Source: Hormiphora californensis (taxonomy: Eukaryota; Ctenophora; Tentaculata; Cydippida; Pleurobrachiidae). From it: a stretch of DNA of 64,000 nucleotides. Both the position numbers and the translations under genes were made by a program. Under the pieces are notes generated by a model, which saw only the letters and a list, made by a program, of their open reading frames with translations, was not told the DNA's origin and did not search any database. Numbering within the stretch: the stretch's first letter is position 1; every line of letters begins with the position of its first letter. This document shows, piece by piece, positions 1-9,834 of the stretch. Where the stretch lies: contig CM035353.1 of assembly GCA_020137815.1 (NCBI GenBank), forward strand, positions 5,212,733 through 5,276,732. The letters are read 5' to 3'.

Positions 1-341
1 CTTCTCTGCCCACACGTAGATGAGAAACGTCATTTCTTCTACCAGCACTTGCCATTTAAGGCCAGAATCCTGCTTCAGGACCAAAGTGGTGGCTCGGACC
101 ACCGATTGGTACTCTATGTACCTAATCGGCCCAGTTTGTAGTGCTTCTAATACGCAGTCTAGTGAAGCGGCACTCTCCCTCAAGGGGTGCTCCATAGCCT
201 GTCAGCCTAAGGTGGCAACCATTGGGATGCTCTTTCGAGCTCGTTTTGTACCACCCTTCTACATTTTAATGTCTGGGCGGCCCAACTCTCCGGATTATAC
301 TATCTGCCTGGGGTGGGGGGCCGGTTTTGATTAGGCAGATT
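1..341. other. No gene recognised
   Basis: The stretch has an open frame but nothing I recognise. It lies just downstream of the minus-strand LINE fragment at 342-713 and may be its 3' tail. Confidence 0.3.
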
Positions 342-713
342 CTATTTGAAGAGACCAGATTTCTTTATCAGTGCAGTTAGTTTGCCTAGGTCGATTTTCT
401 GGTCTTTGTCGTAGATGTTTTGTTTTATGTTTTGGTATCCCAGTGTGTATCTGAGATGATCTAGATCTGGGCATGTTATTAGGACATGTTCCGAGTTCTG
501 TTTTTGGTTGCATAGAGGGCAGTTCGGATTCTCTCTTGGATCTCTGTGTGCTAAGGAGGAGTTCAAGTTGTTTTGTCCTAAGATTGCCAGTGTGACGTTT
601 CTCATTGTGATCTTATCTGTGAACCATATTTTTCGGTAGTCTTTGTCTATCTTTGTCATTACCGCAGTGGTAAATTTGTTGTAGTTTTTCTCTTTTAGCT
701 TTGTTTCTGCCAC
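342..713 (-). mobile_element. Non-LTR retrotransposon C-terminal fragment
   Basis: A 123-residue open frame ends in a zinc-knuckle-like motif, CPLCNQKQNSEHVLITCP (Cys-x2-Cys-x7-His-x4-Cys). That arrangement is typical of the extreme C-terminus of LINE ORF2 proteins, after the RT and RNase H region. A tryptophan-containing segment and an NVTLAILGQ stretch precede it, also usual for such tails. No RT motifs are visible upstream, so this is a 5'-truncated remnant. A short direct duplication of the end sequence (around 400-430 and 737-770) flanks it. Assignment to a LINE tail is fairly secure; the clade is not determined. Confidence 0.6.
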
Positions 714-820
714 TGTTTTGCAGTAGTCAGCCAGTTTCTGGTCTTTGTCATATATGTTTTGTTTCTATCGGAAATTTAATTGTTTCAATATCAAGCAAAA
801 GTGAAAGAAAAATCTATTAA

Positions 821-893
821 GTCGCATGACCGGGATTTGAACCCGGCACCTTATGTTTCTTAGCCCATTTTGTGGCCATTAGACCACGGAGAC
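821..893 (-). tRNA. tRNA-like sequence (pseudogene or SINE head)
   Basis: On the minus strand there is a good A box (TGGTCTAATGG) and a perfect B box (GGTTCAAATCC) inside a 5-bp T stem, CCGGG/CCCGG, at normal tRNA spacing over 73 nt. The acceptor stem pairs only in part and the anticodon stem is not convincing. This points to a tRNA pseudogene or the tRNA-derived head of a SINE rather than a working tRNA. Confidence 0.55.
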
Positions 894-993
894 GTTAGGT
901 AAAGTGAAATTCAGATATACTTATACTGTGCCGAGATTAGAAATTTTGGCAGAGGTTCCCCAGGGGCACCATGCCCCTACTCGGTTTTTTTTT

Positions 994-1197
994 AGGAGGT
1001 TCACCCGTCGCAGTACTCTGGTACGTGCTGTATTCTGGGGCCTGTCAAAGAGCTGACAGGGGGCTGGGGGTAAGAGCTGGCATCACTCATATTCAAGGAG
1101 GTTCACCCGTCGCAGTACTCTGGTACGTGCTGTATTCTGGGGCCTGTCAAAGAGCTGACAGGGGGCTGGGGGTAAGAGCTGGCATCACTCATATTCA
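994..1197. repeat. 102-bp tandem duplication (two copies)
   Basis: A 102-bp unit starting AGGAGGTTCACCCGTCGC occurs twice, back to back and near-identical. The length is a multiple of three, so an incidental open frame runs through both copies as a 34-residue repeat. I see no sign that it is coding. Confidence 0.9.
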
Positions 1198-1592
1198 AGG
1201 TTACAAATCTTTAAATTTGTCTTTGTTTGATCTCACAACTAGGGCTCAGCACTTTGGCACCTGGTTTGAGGGTGTGTCACAGGGCTGGTTCCCTCATTAG
1301 ATTTGTACTGGGCGAGCTGATAGGGAAGAGAAGGGAGAAGATCAGCTGCCTCGAGAACAGATCTCTAAGTTAATACAATTGACCGCATTGTTATGTCACA
1401 TCAGGCGAACAGTGACGCGGCTAGGGGCTGATAGGGGAAAAGAGGGAGGAAAGTTTTGGAGAGGGGAAAGAGAAATTAAATTTTGAGAGGAAGGCGAGAA
1501 TATCAGTGCCACAGAGAAAACAGCAATACCAGGTTCTGAAATCTCCCCCTAGCTGGGAGTGGTGCAAAAAGGCTCAGAAGTCAGATTAAAGA

Positions 1593-1885
1593 TATGACTT
1601 TTTCTTCTTCTTCGAGTGTCGGGTGTGACACCCTAAAGAACTATCGCGACTTTCGTCATTGCGATTTGGTCGACACTGGTGTGAGTGCTCGTGAGTGGCA
1701 TAGATTTGACTTCAGTGTTAATTTTGACCCACTTCCTGTTGACAGACAAACTTCTCGGGTATTTTCCAGTAAACAAGGACCAATTTGCAGTCTCATGAAA
1801 CAAGCGGGATGTAAATCGGTCCAGTGGATCACGTGCAAGATCTCTTGAAAGACACGACCCTTTTTTAGGGGGCGGAGCCGACACC
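1593..1885 (+). repeat. Dispersed repeat family, copy 1
   Basis: Positions about 1719-1882 match the reverse complement of 57147-57312. Shared pieces include the CTTCCTGTTGACAGACAAAC block and the GACACGACCCTTTTTTAGG end. Part of it matches 57536-57645 as well. It is an interspersed repeat of unknown class with no clear protein. Confidence 0.7.
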
Positions 1886-1923
1886 TGTGTGGCGTGTGCG
1901 GGGGTCGCACCAGGTGTCTATGT

Positions 1924-1993
1924 GTCACCAAAGGGTGGCATATATAAATAGGCATATTAATATGCCTATTTATATATGCCACCCTTTGGTGAC
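1924..1993. repeat. 70-bp perfect palindrome
   Basis: GTCACCAAAGGGTGGCATAT reads outward to a TA-rich centre at 1958/1959, and every base is mirrored on the other side. There is no spacer, so it could extrude as a cruciform. It may be a minimal fold-back element. Confidence 0.95.
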
Positions 1994-2021
1994 ATTATTA
2001 TTATATTATTTTTATTACATA

Positions 2022-2120
2022 CAGTCGGACCCCGATTTAGGGCCCCCCGATTTAGTGGCACCCCGATTTAGTGGACAAAAGCCTTTCCCCCGAGGGTGTC
2101 CCTAAATCGGGGTCCGACTG
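2022..2120. mobile_element. Pogo/Tigger-like MITE, 99 bp
   Basis: The element begins CAGTCGGACCCCGATTTA, ends with its inverse, and is flanked by TA on both sides. TA target sites and CAGT-type ends are typical of Tc1/mariner-pogo elements. Related copies lie at 31574-32401 and 34209-34380. It has no coding capacity. Confidence 0.8.
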
Positions 2121-2224
2121 TATTATGTATTATCTGATAGAGTTATTAGTCGAGTTTGGGGGAAAAAGTGCTTGTACTATAGTAATTTCACAGCATAAAA
2201 CAGCAGGGGATTTTGCACAAATCA

Positions 2225-2334
2225 GGGTCACCACACACCAACGTTAAAATTAAAATTTTGATTTTAACGCCGCACACACCAGCGGCCGTTAATGATTAAT
2301 TAATTTTAATTTTAACGTTGGTGTGTGCTGACCC
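2225..2334. mobile_element. GGGTCA-ended inverted-repeat element
   Basis: Terminal repeats GGGTCACCACACACCAA flank an AT-rich centre. A TCA triplet adjoins both ends and may be a 3-bp target duplication. The same ends bound larger palindromic members at 8449-8717 and 47826-48219. Confidence 0.75.
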
Positions 2335-2367
2335 TCACATTCAATCCAATATCACTTGTAAGCTGGG

Positions 2368-3172
2368 ACAATAATTAGTTCGATATCACAGTTTCTCCAC
2401 TTCCTTTCAATCTTAAAGTTGAACTTCACAAATTTCTCCACTTCTAAGCTCCTCAACTACACAAATTTCACCTCCTCCAAGATCTTGAAGTTGAATATCA
2501 CCAATTTCTGGAATCCTGGATTTTGAACTTTCTGGTTCCTGCCGCCCTGCTTTATCCTCCCCTCTGCCGGTGCTACAATTTTGAACAGGTCCCTGATGTT
2601 CTGCATCAACCTCTTCATCGTTCTTACAGTTACAGATATCATTTGGTATCCCAAAACAACCAGTCAAAGTATTCAACAGATTACCAAACCTTTTTTTCAA
2701 GACTTTAAAATAAGGACCAACCAGATCGAATATAAGTTTATTGTACAATATCGGATTGAGAACCGAGTTAAGAGGCAAAATGGCGATTGAGAAGGTCTGG
2801 TACCATGATGTCATATCAAAAACCTCGGCCGTGTGAAGGACACAACACACCAGGAATGGAACCCAACAACAAACATCAGAGACAATGATAGCCGTGATTT
2901 TGCTCTGCATCCGACAATTCGTTTTAGCAACTGCAGCACCAAGTGGAGCCTCTCCCTTCCGCGATGATATAATAGCGATGATCAGGTGACTCACTGCCAC
3001 AATAATGATACAGATACAATGAATGGAGAGGCCGAGGAGCCAAACAAAAGTCGCCTGAGGTTCCATCGGACGGACAAAGTACTTAAAAACACAGGAAGCA
3101 TCGTTACCGTAGAAGGACTGCTTCGCTCCTGTCACACCTCCCACGTCGCTAGTAAACATGGCACCAACACTT
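2368..3172 (-). pseudogene. Duplicated 3' end of LDLa-7TM receptor, copy A
   Basis: This is a near-identical copy of the last part of the receptor exon at 4096-7260: the TM5-TM7 region and cytoplasmic tail, with a 248-codon open frame at 2413-3159. It lacks the LDLa region and the first four membrane helices. A 12-bp in-frame deletion removes four residues just after the NPILY motif. The copy starts abruptly at the same base as copy B, next to a 48-bp palindrome, with no splice acceptor at that edge. I therefore read it as a truncated duplicate and not an alternative 3' exon. High identity to the parent implies a recent origin. Confidence 0.8.
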
Positions 3173-3220
3173 TATCGAACTAATTATTGGCCCAGCGCTG
3201 GGCCAATAATTAGTTCGATA
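3173..3220. repeat. 48-bp perfect palindrome at duplication junction
   Basis: The palindrome is centred on AGCGCT at 3196/3197. Its right half continues into the 3' flank of the duplicated receptor tail (the same sequence lies near 2368), and its left half is the inverse. An identical palindrome lies at 4021-4068. Confidence 0.95.
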
Positions 3221-4020
3221 TCACAGTTTCTCCACTTCCTTTCAATCTTAAAGTCGAACTTCACAAATTTCTCCACTTCTAAGCTCCTCAACTACACAAA
3301 TTTCACCTCCTCCAAGATCTTGAAGTTGAATATCACCAATTTCTGGAATCCTGGATTTTGAACTTTCTGGTTCCTGCCGCCCTACTTTATCCTCCCCTCT
3401 GCCGGTGCTACAATTTTGAACAGGGCCCTTATATTCTGCATCAACCTCTTCATCGTTCTTACAGTTACAAATATCATTTGGTATCCCAAAACAACCAGTC
3501 AAAGTATTCAACAGATTACCAAACCTTTTTTTCAAGACTTTAAAATAAGGACCAACCAGATCGAACATAAGTTTATTGTACAGGTCTGTGTACAATATCG
3601 GATTGAGAACCGAGTTAAGTGGCAAAATGGCGATTGAGAAGGTCTGGTACCATGATGTCATATCAAAAACCTCGGCCGTGTGAAGGACACAACACACCAG
3701 GAATGGAACCCAACAACAAACATCAGAGACAATGATAGCCGTGATTTTGCTCTGCATCCGACAATTCGTTTTAGCAACTGCAGCACCAAGTGGAGCCTCT
3801 CCCTTCCGCGATGATAAAATAGCGATGATCAGGTGACTCACTGCCACAATAATGATACAGATACAATGAATGGAGAGTCCGAGGACCCAAACAAAAGTGG
3901 CCTGAGGTTCCATCGGACGGACAAAGTACTTAAAAACACAGGAAGCATCGTTTACCGTAAAAGGACTGCTTCGCTCCTGTCACACCTCCCACGTCGCTAG
4001 TAAACATGGCACCAACACTT
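3221..4020 (-). pseudogene. Duplicated 3' end of LDLa-7TM receptor, copy B
   Basis: This is a second tandem copy of the receptor tail. It keeps the four residues after NPILY that copy A has lost. It has extra T and A bases near 3951-3960 relative to the intact gene, which shift the frame, so its open frame begins only at 3913 (221 codons). It lacks everything before TM5. The repeat period between the two palindromes is 848 bp. Confidence 0.8.
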
Positions 4021-4068
4021 TATCGAACTAATTATTGGCCCAGCGCTGGGCCAATAATTAGTTCGATA
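4021..4068. repeat. 48-bp perfect palindrome, second copy
   Basis: It is identical to 3173-3220 and sits between copy B and the 3' flank of the full receptor exon. Confidence 0.95.
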
Positions 4069-4095
4069 TCATAGTTTCTCCACTTCCTTTCAATC

Positions 4096-7000
4096 TTAAA
4101 GTTGAACTTCACAAATTTCTCCACTTCTAAGCTCCTCAACTACACAAATTTCACCTCCTCCAAGATCTTGAAGTTGAATATCACCAATTTCTGGAATCCT
4201 GGATCTTGAACTTTCTGGTTCCTGCCGCCCTGCTTTATCCTCCCCTCTGCCGGTGCTACAATTTTGAACAGGGCCCTGATATTCTGCATCAACCTCTTCA
4301 TCGTTCTTACAGTTACAAATATCATTTGGTATCCCAAAACAACCAGTCAAAGTATTCAACAGATTACCAAACCTTTTTTTCAAGACTTTAAAATAAGGAC
4401 CAACCAGATCGAACATAAGTTTATTGTACAGGTCTGTGTACAATATCGGATTGAGAACCGAGTTAAGTGGCAAAATGGCAATTGAGAAGGTCTGGTACCA
4501 TGATGTCATATCAAAAACCTCGGCCGTGTGAAGGACACAACACACCAGGAATGGAACCCAACAACAAACATCAGAGACAATGATAGCCGTGATTTTGCTC
4601 TGCATCCGACAATTCGTTTTAGCAACTGCAGCACCAAGTGGAGCCTCTCCCTTCCGCGATGATATAATAGCGATGATCAGGTGACTCACTGCCACAATAA
4701 TGATACAGATACAATGAATGGAGAGGCCGAGGAGCCAAACAAAAGTCGCCTGAGGTTCCATCGGACGGACAAAGTACTTAAAGACACAGGAAGCATCGTT
4801 ACCGTAGAAGGACTGCTTCGCTCCTGTCACACCTCCCACGTCGCTAGTAAACATGGCACCAACACTTTGTCGGATTAACTCCCATGACATGTCTGTACTA
4901 GTGTCACGGCTGTGTGACCTGGCAGCCATGTAGCCTCGAATAATTTCTGAGTGTCTCTTCTTATCTACAAACCCCGCAAACAGCTTCATGTCCCCGGTGT
5001 AAGCCAGGCCATTGACGAAACGATCTTCTAGGGCTGGCATGAGAGGAACAAAGGCAATCAGGGCAGATAGACAGATAATGCCAAACTGTGCAATGAACAT
5101 TTTTCTTTTGTAACTAAAATCAACATCTTCTCCACGCCGAAACTGCAAGGCATTTTTGGTTCCCCTCAATCGAAAGCAACTAAGAACCGCCATCGATATT
5201 GAAGAAATTCCAGATCCCGTAGCTGTGATAACCCCAAGGATATTACAAGGAATGCTTGTCAACCACTGTACCTGCTGTTTACAGTACCCTGACCCGTATA
5301 CGAAGTTCAGCACAAAAATGGATGCCAGGTAGACGCTTGCGAGGATGTCTCCAATTGTTATCAGTCTCACAAAGGACCTCTGAACAAAGGCGGCCCGAGA
5401 ATTTGACTGAGCAGTGAAGAATATTCCTCGGCCAAGGGTATACAGGTTAAGTATAAGTCCAAGAATACCAAAACATCCCGCGAAAGCCGATAGCCAATCA
5501 TGTTCAATGAGCCTCCTAGAGCATTCACTATTACATTCGTCTGTGAGATCGTGACAATCGTACTTGCCATCACACACCTGACTGAGAACCAGGAACTGAT
5601 TATCACACCTAAAGCTATTTAAGCAGTTCTTCTCATCCGAGGCATCCCCACAGTTATCGATTGTGTCACATACCGCCGAGTAGGAGACACACTTACTGTT
5701 TTCACAAACAAAAAAGTTGTTGTGGAAGTGTTCCTTGTGGGCTACAACAACGGTGAGCGAGCCTGAATCTGATAAAGTTAAAACTTTTCTTCGAATGTTA
5801 GGGCACGAGTTATGAAGAACGGGCCGTTGGTTCAAGGGACATTGAACCTCGTTCAGGCACATACCACTACACGCCATTAGCACATACTGCTCGCCAAAAT
5901 AAAACCTACAGTCTTTCTTAACCGTACCTGTTATGTAGACCAATTCCTTTTCTTTTCCAAAAAACCCACTAAAATCGTGTTTTACTACAAGGCTGGTGCA
6001 TTGAACGTCAAACGTACGTATGAACTGATTCATACCTGGAAGGCAAGGTGGAGATACTTTTGTAAACCCGACCACATCACCGTCCAACATGTCATATTCT
6101 ACTTCAAACTTGGTCTTCGATAGTCGACACATTATCGCCTCATTACCACAACTATCGATCGTATCACAAACCTGGGTTAGCTCAACATACTCTTCTTTCC
6201 GTTCGTCACACCACCAAACCTCAGTACAGTTATCTTGATGGTCCCGGTACCGTGTCGTGGCACCACTTCCGCAGACAACCCAATTTTCTCTTCTCTCATC
6301 TGCATATTCCAAACAATCCGCTTCACCGTCTAGGATCCATTCAAAGGGAATTCTTATTGGACCACGATGTGCGTTGAATGACCGAATGCACATTTTTGAA
6401 GATAGCATGCAACCTTTTTCATCCCCTCCAGTGAGACAGTCTTCAACTCCATCACATATCAAGTGCTTATGAATGTTACAAAACGGTTCTACTTCAAAGC
6501 ATCGGCTATCTAAACCGTCATCACAGACTTCAAGGTTCTGCCCATTACTCAGAGCAGGGTCTAAACACATGATATAAACGGAAATTCCAGTCAGATAGCC
6601 TTCTACCAGACACTTCCCTGCCACTCGGCTTGGATCACTGCAGTTTGTTTGATCATGACCATTGCTACAATAGGGATGGCCTGTATAACCAAAATAACTT
6701 GATGATAACATTTTCTTGCGGAACGGAAAGCACCTAGACCCATTGTACAAGCGAAATGGGGAACTACTAGAATCAAGATTGAATTCACAGAACCTTTCCA
6801 TTCCATGGCCATCCGATTTGTTTTGTTCAATCAAGGGAAGGTCTGGTGGGTGATTTTCAAGTTCATCACAGTGTGTGAACGGGTAAACAGCAAAAGCACC
6901 TCCTATAGGACAAGCAAAACCATAAATCAGGCCATTGCAGTTTACCTCATCATAGCACGGATTAGTCGCTGTCAGGGTTAACGACAAGTCATGGTTAAAC

Positions 7001-7260
7001 AATACTGGTAAGTCACACATACCATTACAAATATCCGTTACTCGATAGCTAAAACTGTGAAGCAATTTGTCAAGGACAATCATTGTGCCATGATCTTCAA
7101 TACTTGTGTCTGGTGTGTCACAGGTTTCACGGCCAAAAACACGCTGATAAGATCCAGGACGATTGGGTCTTTCACACCAAACCCCACATTGCGGGGAAGA
7201 GCTTTGGATTTGTATTTGTAGTTGGTCTGACCGGTCTGTTATATGGTAAGGTAAACAAGC
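4096..7260 (-). CDS. LDLa-repeat 7TM receptor (relaxin receptor/LGR-like), last exon
   Basis: This large terminal exon (1054 codons plus stop) encodes a multi-domain membrane receptor. The frame stays open upstream of the first ATG (7083) to 7260, where the minus strand shows a 3' splice site (CACTATTTTTCAG), so translation does not start here. Counting from that ATG: a Cys-rich ectodomain with LDLa-type modules near residues 195-226, 455-487 and 490-517 (CDG/CDT...DE patterns), then seven helices from about 530 to 890. TM2 has the LxxGD motif, TM6 has CWVP and TM7 ends NSVLNPILYT, as in glycoprotein-hormone and relaxin receptors. The DRY position reads CFR. No leucine-rich repeats are visible, unlike RXFP1/2 or snail GRL101. 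The tail is rich in Glu and Gly. Ligand unknown; signalling through a G protein is inferred from the family. Confidence 0.85.
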   Translation of the reverse strand, partial: ACLPYHITDRSDQLQIQIQSSSPQCGVWCERPNRPGSYQRVFGRETCDTPDTSIEDHGTMIVLDKLLHSFSYRVTDICNGMCDLPVLFNHDLSLTLTATNPCYDEVNCNGLIYGFACPIGGAFAVYPFTHCDELENHPPDLPLIEQNKSDGHGMERFCEFNLDSSSSPFRLYNGSRCFPFRKKMLSSSYFGYTGHPYCSNGHDQTNCSDPSRVAGKCLVEGYLTGISVYIMCLDPALSNGQNLEVCDDGLDSRCFEVEPFCNIHKHLICDGVEDCLTGGDEKGCMLSSKMCIRSFNAHRGPIRIPFEWILDGEADCLEYADERRENWVVCGSGATTRYRDHQDNCTEVWWCDERKEEYVELTQVCDTIDSCGNEAIMCRLSKTKFEVEYDMLDGDVVGFTKVSPPCLPGMNQFIRTFDVQCTSLVVKHDFSGFFGKEKELVYITGTVKKDCRFYFGEQYVLMACSGMCLNEVQCPLNQRPVLHNSCPNIRRKVLTLSDSGSLTVVVAHKEHFHNNFFVCENSKCVSYSAVCDTIDNCGDASDEKNCLNSFRCDNQFLVLSQVCDGKYDCHDLTDECNSECSRRLIEHDWLSAFAGCFGILGLILNLYTLGRGIFFTAQSNSRAAFVQRSFVRLITIGDILASVYLASIFVLNFVYGSGYCKQQVQWLTSIPCNILGVITATGSGISSISMAVLSCFRLRGTKNALQFRRGEDVDFSYKRKMFIAQFGIICLSALIAFVPLMPALEDRFVNGLAYTGDMKLFAGFVDKKRHSEIIRGYMAARSHSRDTSTDMSWELIRQSVGAMFTSDVGGVTGAKQSFYGNDASCVFKYFVRPMEPQATFVWLLGLSIHCICIIIVAVSHLIIAIISSRKGEAPLGAAVAKTNCRMQSKITAIIVSDVCCWVPFLVCCVLHTAEVFDMTSWYQTFSIAILPLNSVLNPILYTDLYNKLMFDLVGPYFKVLKKRFGNLLNTLTGCFGIPNDICNCKNDEEVDAEYQGPVQNCSTGRGEDKAGRQEPESSRSRIPEIGDIQLQDLGGGEICVVEELRSGEICEVQL

Positions 7261-7475
7261 CTGAAAAATAGTGCAGATATTAATTAATTATAATTACATA
7301 CTTTTAAGTAATTAAATTTAATTAAACGCGTGCACCATGGTTTCAAATCCCGCCCGCGGAAATTACATAGCAGGAGGGCGCCATGACGATTGAATCATAG
7401 ATCAGAAAGTTCATCCATCATTCAAACAAAAGAGAACATCAGGGTATGGAAACTGTGCATCAGCAGATTATGTAC

Positions 7476-7559
7476 CTGATAGGTCGTGGAATCATTAACA
7501 CAAGTTGCGTTGGTAACAGTTTTGGTGGATCTTTCGAATATATTAATTGCATCCTCCAC
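7476..7559 (-). CDS. LDLa-7TM receptor, internal exon (predicted)
   Basis: On the minus strand, CATAATTTAG is followed by 28 open codons that end TATCAG before GTACAT. The exon is phase 0 at both ends and so joins in frame to the exon starting at 7260. The peptide has one Cys and two N-glycosylation sequons (NAT, NDS), as expected for a receptor ectodomain. The upstream pyrimidine tract is modest. Found by reading splice sites; not confirmed by transcript. Confidence 0.6.
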
Positions 7560-7622
7560 CTAAATTATGGGGCTTATTAAACAGGTCTTACATTTATCGG
7601 CCGGGTTTGTTCATTATAAACA

Positions 7623-7974
7623 CACTGTGTCTGACTGTGGTCTGGAAACCCCCTACTGCACGGAGCTTTTCTGAATCACCTTTTCGAGACGAATCCAACG
7701 CAACCGGAATTAGCTTTCTATCTTATCGGGAAGTTTGGACTTGAGCACCTTCATTTTTGGTCATTTTTCGGTGCGCTAGCCAATCAGAGGCCTAGATTTC
7801 GAAATAAAGGCCTCTGATTGGCTCGCGCACCGAAAAATGACTAAAAATGAAGGGGCTCAAGCCCAAACTTCCCGATAAGATAGAAATCTAATTCCGGTTG
7901 CGTTGGATTCGTCTCGAAAAGGTGATTCAGAAAAGCTATGTGCTCCTAGAGGGTTTCAGACCACAGTCACAGTG
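7623..7974. mobile_element. Inverted-repeat element, ~350 bp
   Basis: Long arms pair across a short centre near 7800; the outer ends read CACTGTG...CACAGTG. The arms include CCGGAATTAG and the ATTCGTCTCGAAAAGG block. No open frame and no clear target duplication. Confidence 0.8.
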
Positions 7975-8218
7975 AATAAGATTTGACTTCTCCTTTCGGC
8001 TGGACAAATGAAAGACGGGTATTTTATTGTATCTAAGAACGCGTTCTTCTACAACAATTAAATACCCGTCGATCATTTTTCAAGTCGTAAGGGGAAATCA
8101 AGAGTAGACAGAATCAGAATTGGAAAAGTTTGTTGGAGGTTGTAGAGATTATTTCTATGAGCATTTTGCCTTTTTGCCGCTCAAAATCGACCCATCCATC
8201 ACTGAGATATTTTTGTTA

Positions 8219-8446
8219 CTCTCGGGGAATTCCTGCTGGATCAATATTTATCAAACATGATACTAACAATCCTTGTGTTTTACTAACACATTCTTTAAAT
8301 TTTCAATATACTGACTTGCATTACTCTGCTTCTGTGCATGGACATTTCAACCTCACTGCTTATATTCAGAATGTGTTAGTATAAAACACGACGATTGATT
8401 CTATTCTGTTTTATACATACTGATTAAACAGGAATTGCCCGAGAGT
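8219..8446. mobile_element. Inner element of F1, family F2
   Basis: It contains the GGATCAATATTTATCAAACA block and the CAATCCTTGTGTTTTACTAA block. The same inner unit is found inside the F1 copies at about 20884-21118 and 46033-46270. Confidence 0.75.
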
Positions 8447-8448
8447 TG

Positions 8449-8717
8449 GGGTCAGCACACACCAAAGTTAAAATTAAAATTAAAATTTTGATTTTAACGC
8501 CGCACACACCAGCGGCCGTTAAAATTTCTCTCCCCCATTCTAAAAGTAACGATCTCGCGCGCCAGTTTGACGGGAGTTAAAATTTTAACACGCCGTCAAA
8601 CTGGCGCGCGAGATCATTACTTTTAGAATGGGGGAGAGAAATTTTAACGGCCGCTGGTGTGTGCGGCGTTAAAATCAAAATTTTAATTTTAATTTTAACT
8701 TTGGTGTGTGGTGACCC
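8449..8717. mobile_element. GGGTCA-ended palindromic element, 269 bp
   Basis: This is a nearly perfect fold-back with the same ends as 2225-2334. The arms include GCCGCACACACCAGCGGCC and TCTCGCGCGCCAGTTTGAC, which pair through a centre near 8585. No coding capacity. Confidence 0.85.
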
Positions 8718-8931
8718 TAACAAAAATATCTCAGTGATGGATGGGTCGATTTTGAGCGGCAAAAAGGCAAAATGCTCATAGAACTAATTTCTACAACCTC
8801 CAACAAACTTGTCCAATTCTGGTTCTGTCCACTCTCACTTTAATCACTGATTTCGATTATGCGACCTTCGGCATTCACCCGGGCGGCGGAAAATATTGAT
8901 TTTGTAAAACCGATAATAAGATCTAGTATAC

Positions 8932-9117
8932 CGTATATCGTTGTTTAGAGTTGTGACACTGTAAAGTTATTGTTTCCGGCAACACATCGGGACAAACTCG
9001 CTTTAGGTACCCTCTATACTCCCGTACAGGACAGTCTGCTGGATCATGGTGATGATCAGTGATGACTCTTCTTTGGAAGAGAATCAACCACCAAGACCAA
9101 TATAGCTGGAGAAGCAT
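8932..9117 (-). CDS. Candidate first exon of LDLa-7TM receptor (signal peptide)
   Basis: A minus-strand ATG at 9117 opens 62 codons beginning MLLQLYWSWWLILFQ, a good signal-peptide core, followed by a Cys-containing stretch. A possible donor ACG|GTATAC at 8932 leaves phase 0, matching the exon at 7559. Without splicing the frame stops at 8923. It could be the start of the receptor gene or an unrelated secreted protein. The intron between would hold the elements at 7623-7974 and 8097-8843. Confidence 0.45.
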
Positions 9118-9133
9118 ACACAAGCGATTCTTG

Positions 9134-9528
9134 TAGGATCGGCTATGGGAAGTTGGGTCTGGAATATTTTTAACAGTGGTCATCCGACATATTCCGCCGA
9201 GAAATCCGACGAGAAATGCACCGCGCATCAGAGAGATGCGCCGCAGTAAGCAAATGCTGTCGCGCTTCAATTCTTCTCTCTCGTTAGTCTTTATGTCTCT
9301 CTCACTACGAATGCGCGTCGTATTCCAGGTCGTAATTCAGGTTGAATTTCTCGTCGAGCTGTGACAATTATGTCGGATGACCACTCTAAGACTTGGGGGA
9401 TTTTTTGCCCCACACGGTACTAAGTGATCCTCTATCATATGGTATCAAAATCTAAGCTCTTGGTGACCAACTGACACATAGTGCGACTGTAATTAAAATC
9501 CCAGACCCAATTTCCTGCATAGCAGACC
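9134..9528. mobile_element. GGGTCGG-type element with a nested insert
   Basis: The ends (TAGGATCGGCTATGGGAAG and its degraded inverse near 9500-9528) match those of 42371-43922. The interior holds a second element at 9173-9386 with CAGTGGTCATCCGACAT arms; the same arm occurs at 21605. Confidence 0.65.
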
Positions 9529-9531
9529 TTA

Positions 9532-9834
9532 GGGGAAACTCTAACTGAATGGCATCCCATTAATGGGATCCCATCAACAGTAAAACTCTAACTGATAATG
9601 GACCACAGTGATGGTTCTTTCTCTGTATTCTCTCTGTGTGCGCGCCGGGCGCCCACGCCCACGCCCGGGCATGCCCTATAGTTCTTTCTCTGTATTCTCT
9701 CTGTAGGCATTACATAGATGTACTGCCTACAGAGAGAATAAAGAGAAAGAACCATCACTGTGGTCCATTATCAGTTAGAGTTTTACTGTTGATGGGATCC
9801 CATTAATGGGATGCCATTCAGTTAGAGTTTCCCC
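9532..9834. mobile_element. TTA-flanked MITE, 303 bp (Harbinger-like)
   Basis: Arms begin GGGGAAACTCTAACTGAA and pair over more than 100 bp. TTA directly flanks each end (9529-9531, 9835-9837). TTA/TAA duplications are typical of PIF/Harbinger elements, so that class is inferred. Confidence 0.7.

Larger units (their letters stand above)
8097..8843. mobile_element. Composite inverted-repeat element, family F1
   Basis: The outer arms (about 120 bp) run from GAATCAGAATTGGA to GAGATATTTTTGTTA and are mirrored at 8717-8843. Relatives lie at 20511-21241 and 45795-46436. The centre has been filled by two further inverted-repeat units (8219-8446 and 8449-8717). Confidence 0.85.

Noticed and set aside
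2413-3913. Receptor tail copies as alternative 3' exons
   Set aside because: Their upstream edges are palindrome junctions without splice acceptors, one has a frameshift and one a deletion.
7323-7345. B-box-like GGTTTCAAATCCCGCC as a tRNA
   Set aside because: No A box at the right distance and no stems.
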